A stretch of 15,666 nt of DNA from Alectryocaccomicrobium faecavium (GTDB lineage: Bacteria > Bacillota > Clostridia > Christensenellales > Aristaeellaceae). The stretch is from NCBI GenBank assembly GCA_018713425.1, contig DVOT01000222.1, forward strand, positions 1 to 15,666, in the 5' to 3' direction. Each line of letters starts with the position of its first letter. Positions within the stretch are counted from its first letter, which is position 1. A program made the position numbers and the translations under genes. Below the pieces are notes generated by a model. The model had not been told where the DNA came from. It saw nothing but the letters and a program-made list of their open reading frames with translations, and ran no database searches. Below, piece by piece: positions 15,595 through 15,666 of this stretch.

Positions 15595-15633
15595 GAGGAT
15601 TGGGAGCCGAAAGGCCCCACATCCTCTTTTTTT
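15595..15633 (+). terminator. Rho-independent terminator of the sugar operon
   Basis: The arms GAGGATTGGGAGCC (15595-15608) and 15613-15626 pair at 11 of 14 positions around a GAAA loop. Seven T follow at 15627-15633. It lies 80 bases after the GH140-like stop and closes the rightward operon. The remaining 33 bases of the window show no feature I can support. Confidence 0.85.
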
Positions 15634-15666
15634 GCGGTACAATTTGCTTGCCATAAAAGCCGTACT

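Noticed and set aside
1..15666. tRNA or rRNA genes
   Set aside because: No cloverleaf with a TTCRA loop or conserved rRNA segment was noticed in the gaps. This was by eye, not by covariance search.

Overview
The window looks like a chromosomal segment of a GC-rich Clostridia-type Bacillota. Genes have strong AGGAGG-type ribosome binding sites, sigma-A-like promoters, and intergenic paired-hairpin repeats of a sort I associate with gut Clostridia. Genus cannot be assigned from the sequence. Most genes are strongly G+C-rich. The small toxin-antitoxin island is clearly poorer (hand count 81/180, 45% G+C, over 8881-9060).

Layout, left to right. (1) 1-445: no credible gene; a GC-rich repeat block (about 50-330), then a short promoter-like region. 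(2) 446-8044: one giant membrane enzyme of about 2,532 residues with the domain order of cyclic beta-1,2-glucan synthase (GT84, middle cyclisation-type domain, C-terminal GH94). Its last codons and stop lie inside a repeat hairpin, which is followed by a terminator-like hairpin. (3) 8045-8584: repeats only. (4) 8585-9412: remains of MntA/HepT (nucleotidyltransferase antitoxin/HEPN toxin) modules: a truncated MNT gene, an intact mntA, and a hepT broken by a TGA just before its active-site motif and ending in repeat sequence. (5) 9439-9475: a long hairpin between convergent genes. (6) 9518-15515: a glycan-use locus. A leftward GH4 alpha-galactosidase (melA-like) is divergent from a rightward set of an AraC-type regulator, a GH2 beta-galactosidase-like enzyme and a DUF4038/GH140 apiosidase-like enzyme. 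(7) 15530-15633: another repeat copy and a strong intrinsic terminator.

How the genes fit together: the sugar genes share one 156-bp divergent control region with two good promoters and a dyad between them. The AraC protein probably senses a sugar and controls both arms. None of the three hydrolases has a visible signal peptide and no transporter is present, so they probably cut imported oligosaccharides in the cytoplasm. The giant synthase appears independent of this locus and lacks its exporter here.

The most unusual points are the related GC-rich repeat blocks in four separate gaps, in both orientations; the repeat that supplies the stop codon of the giant gene; and the stepwise decay of the MntA/HepT island. 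I found no clearly new defence or metabolic system.
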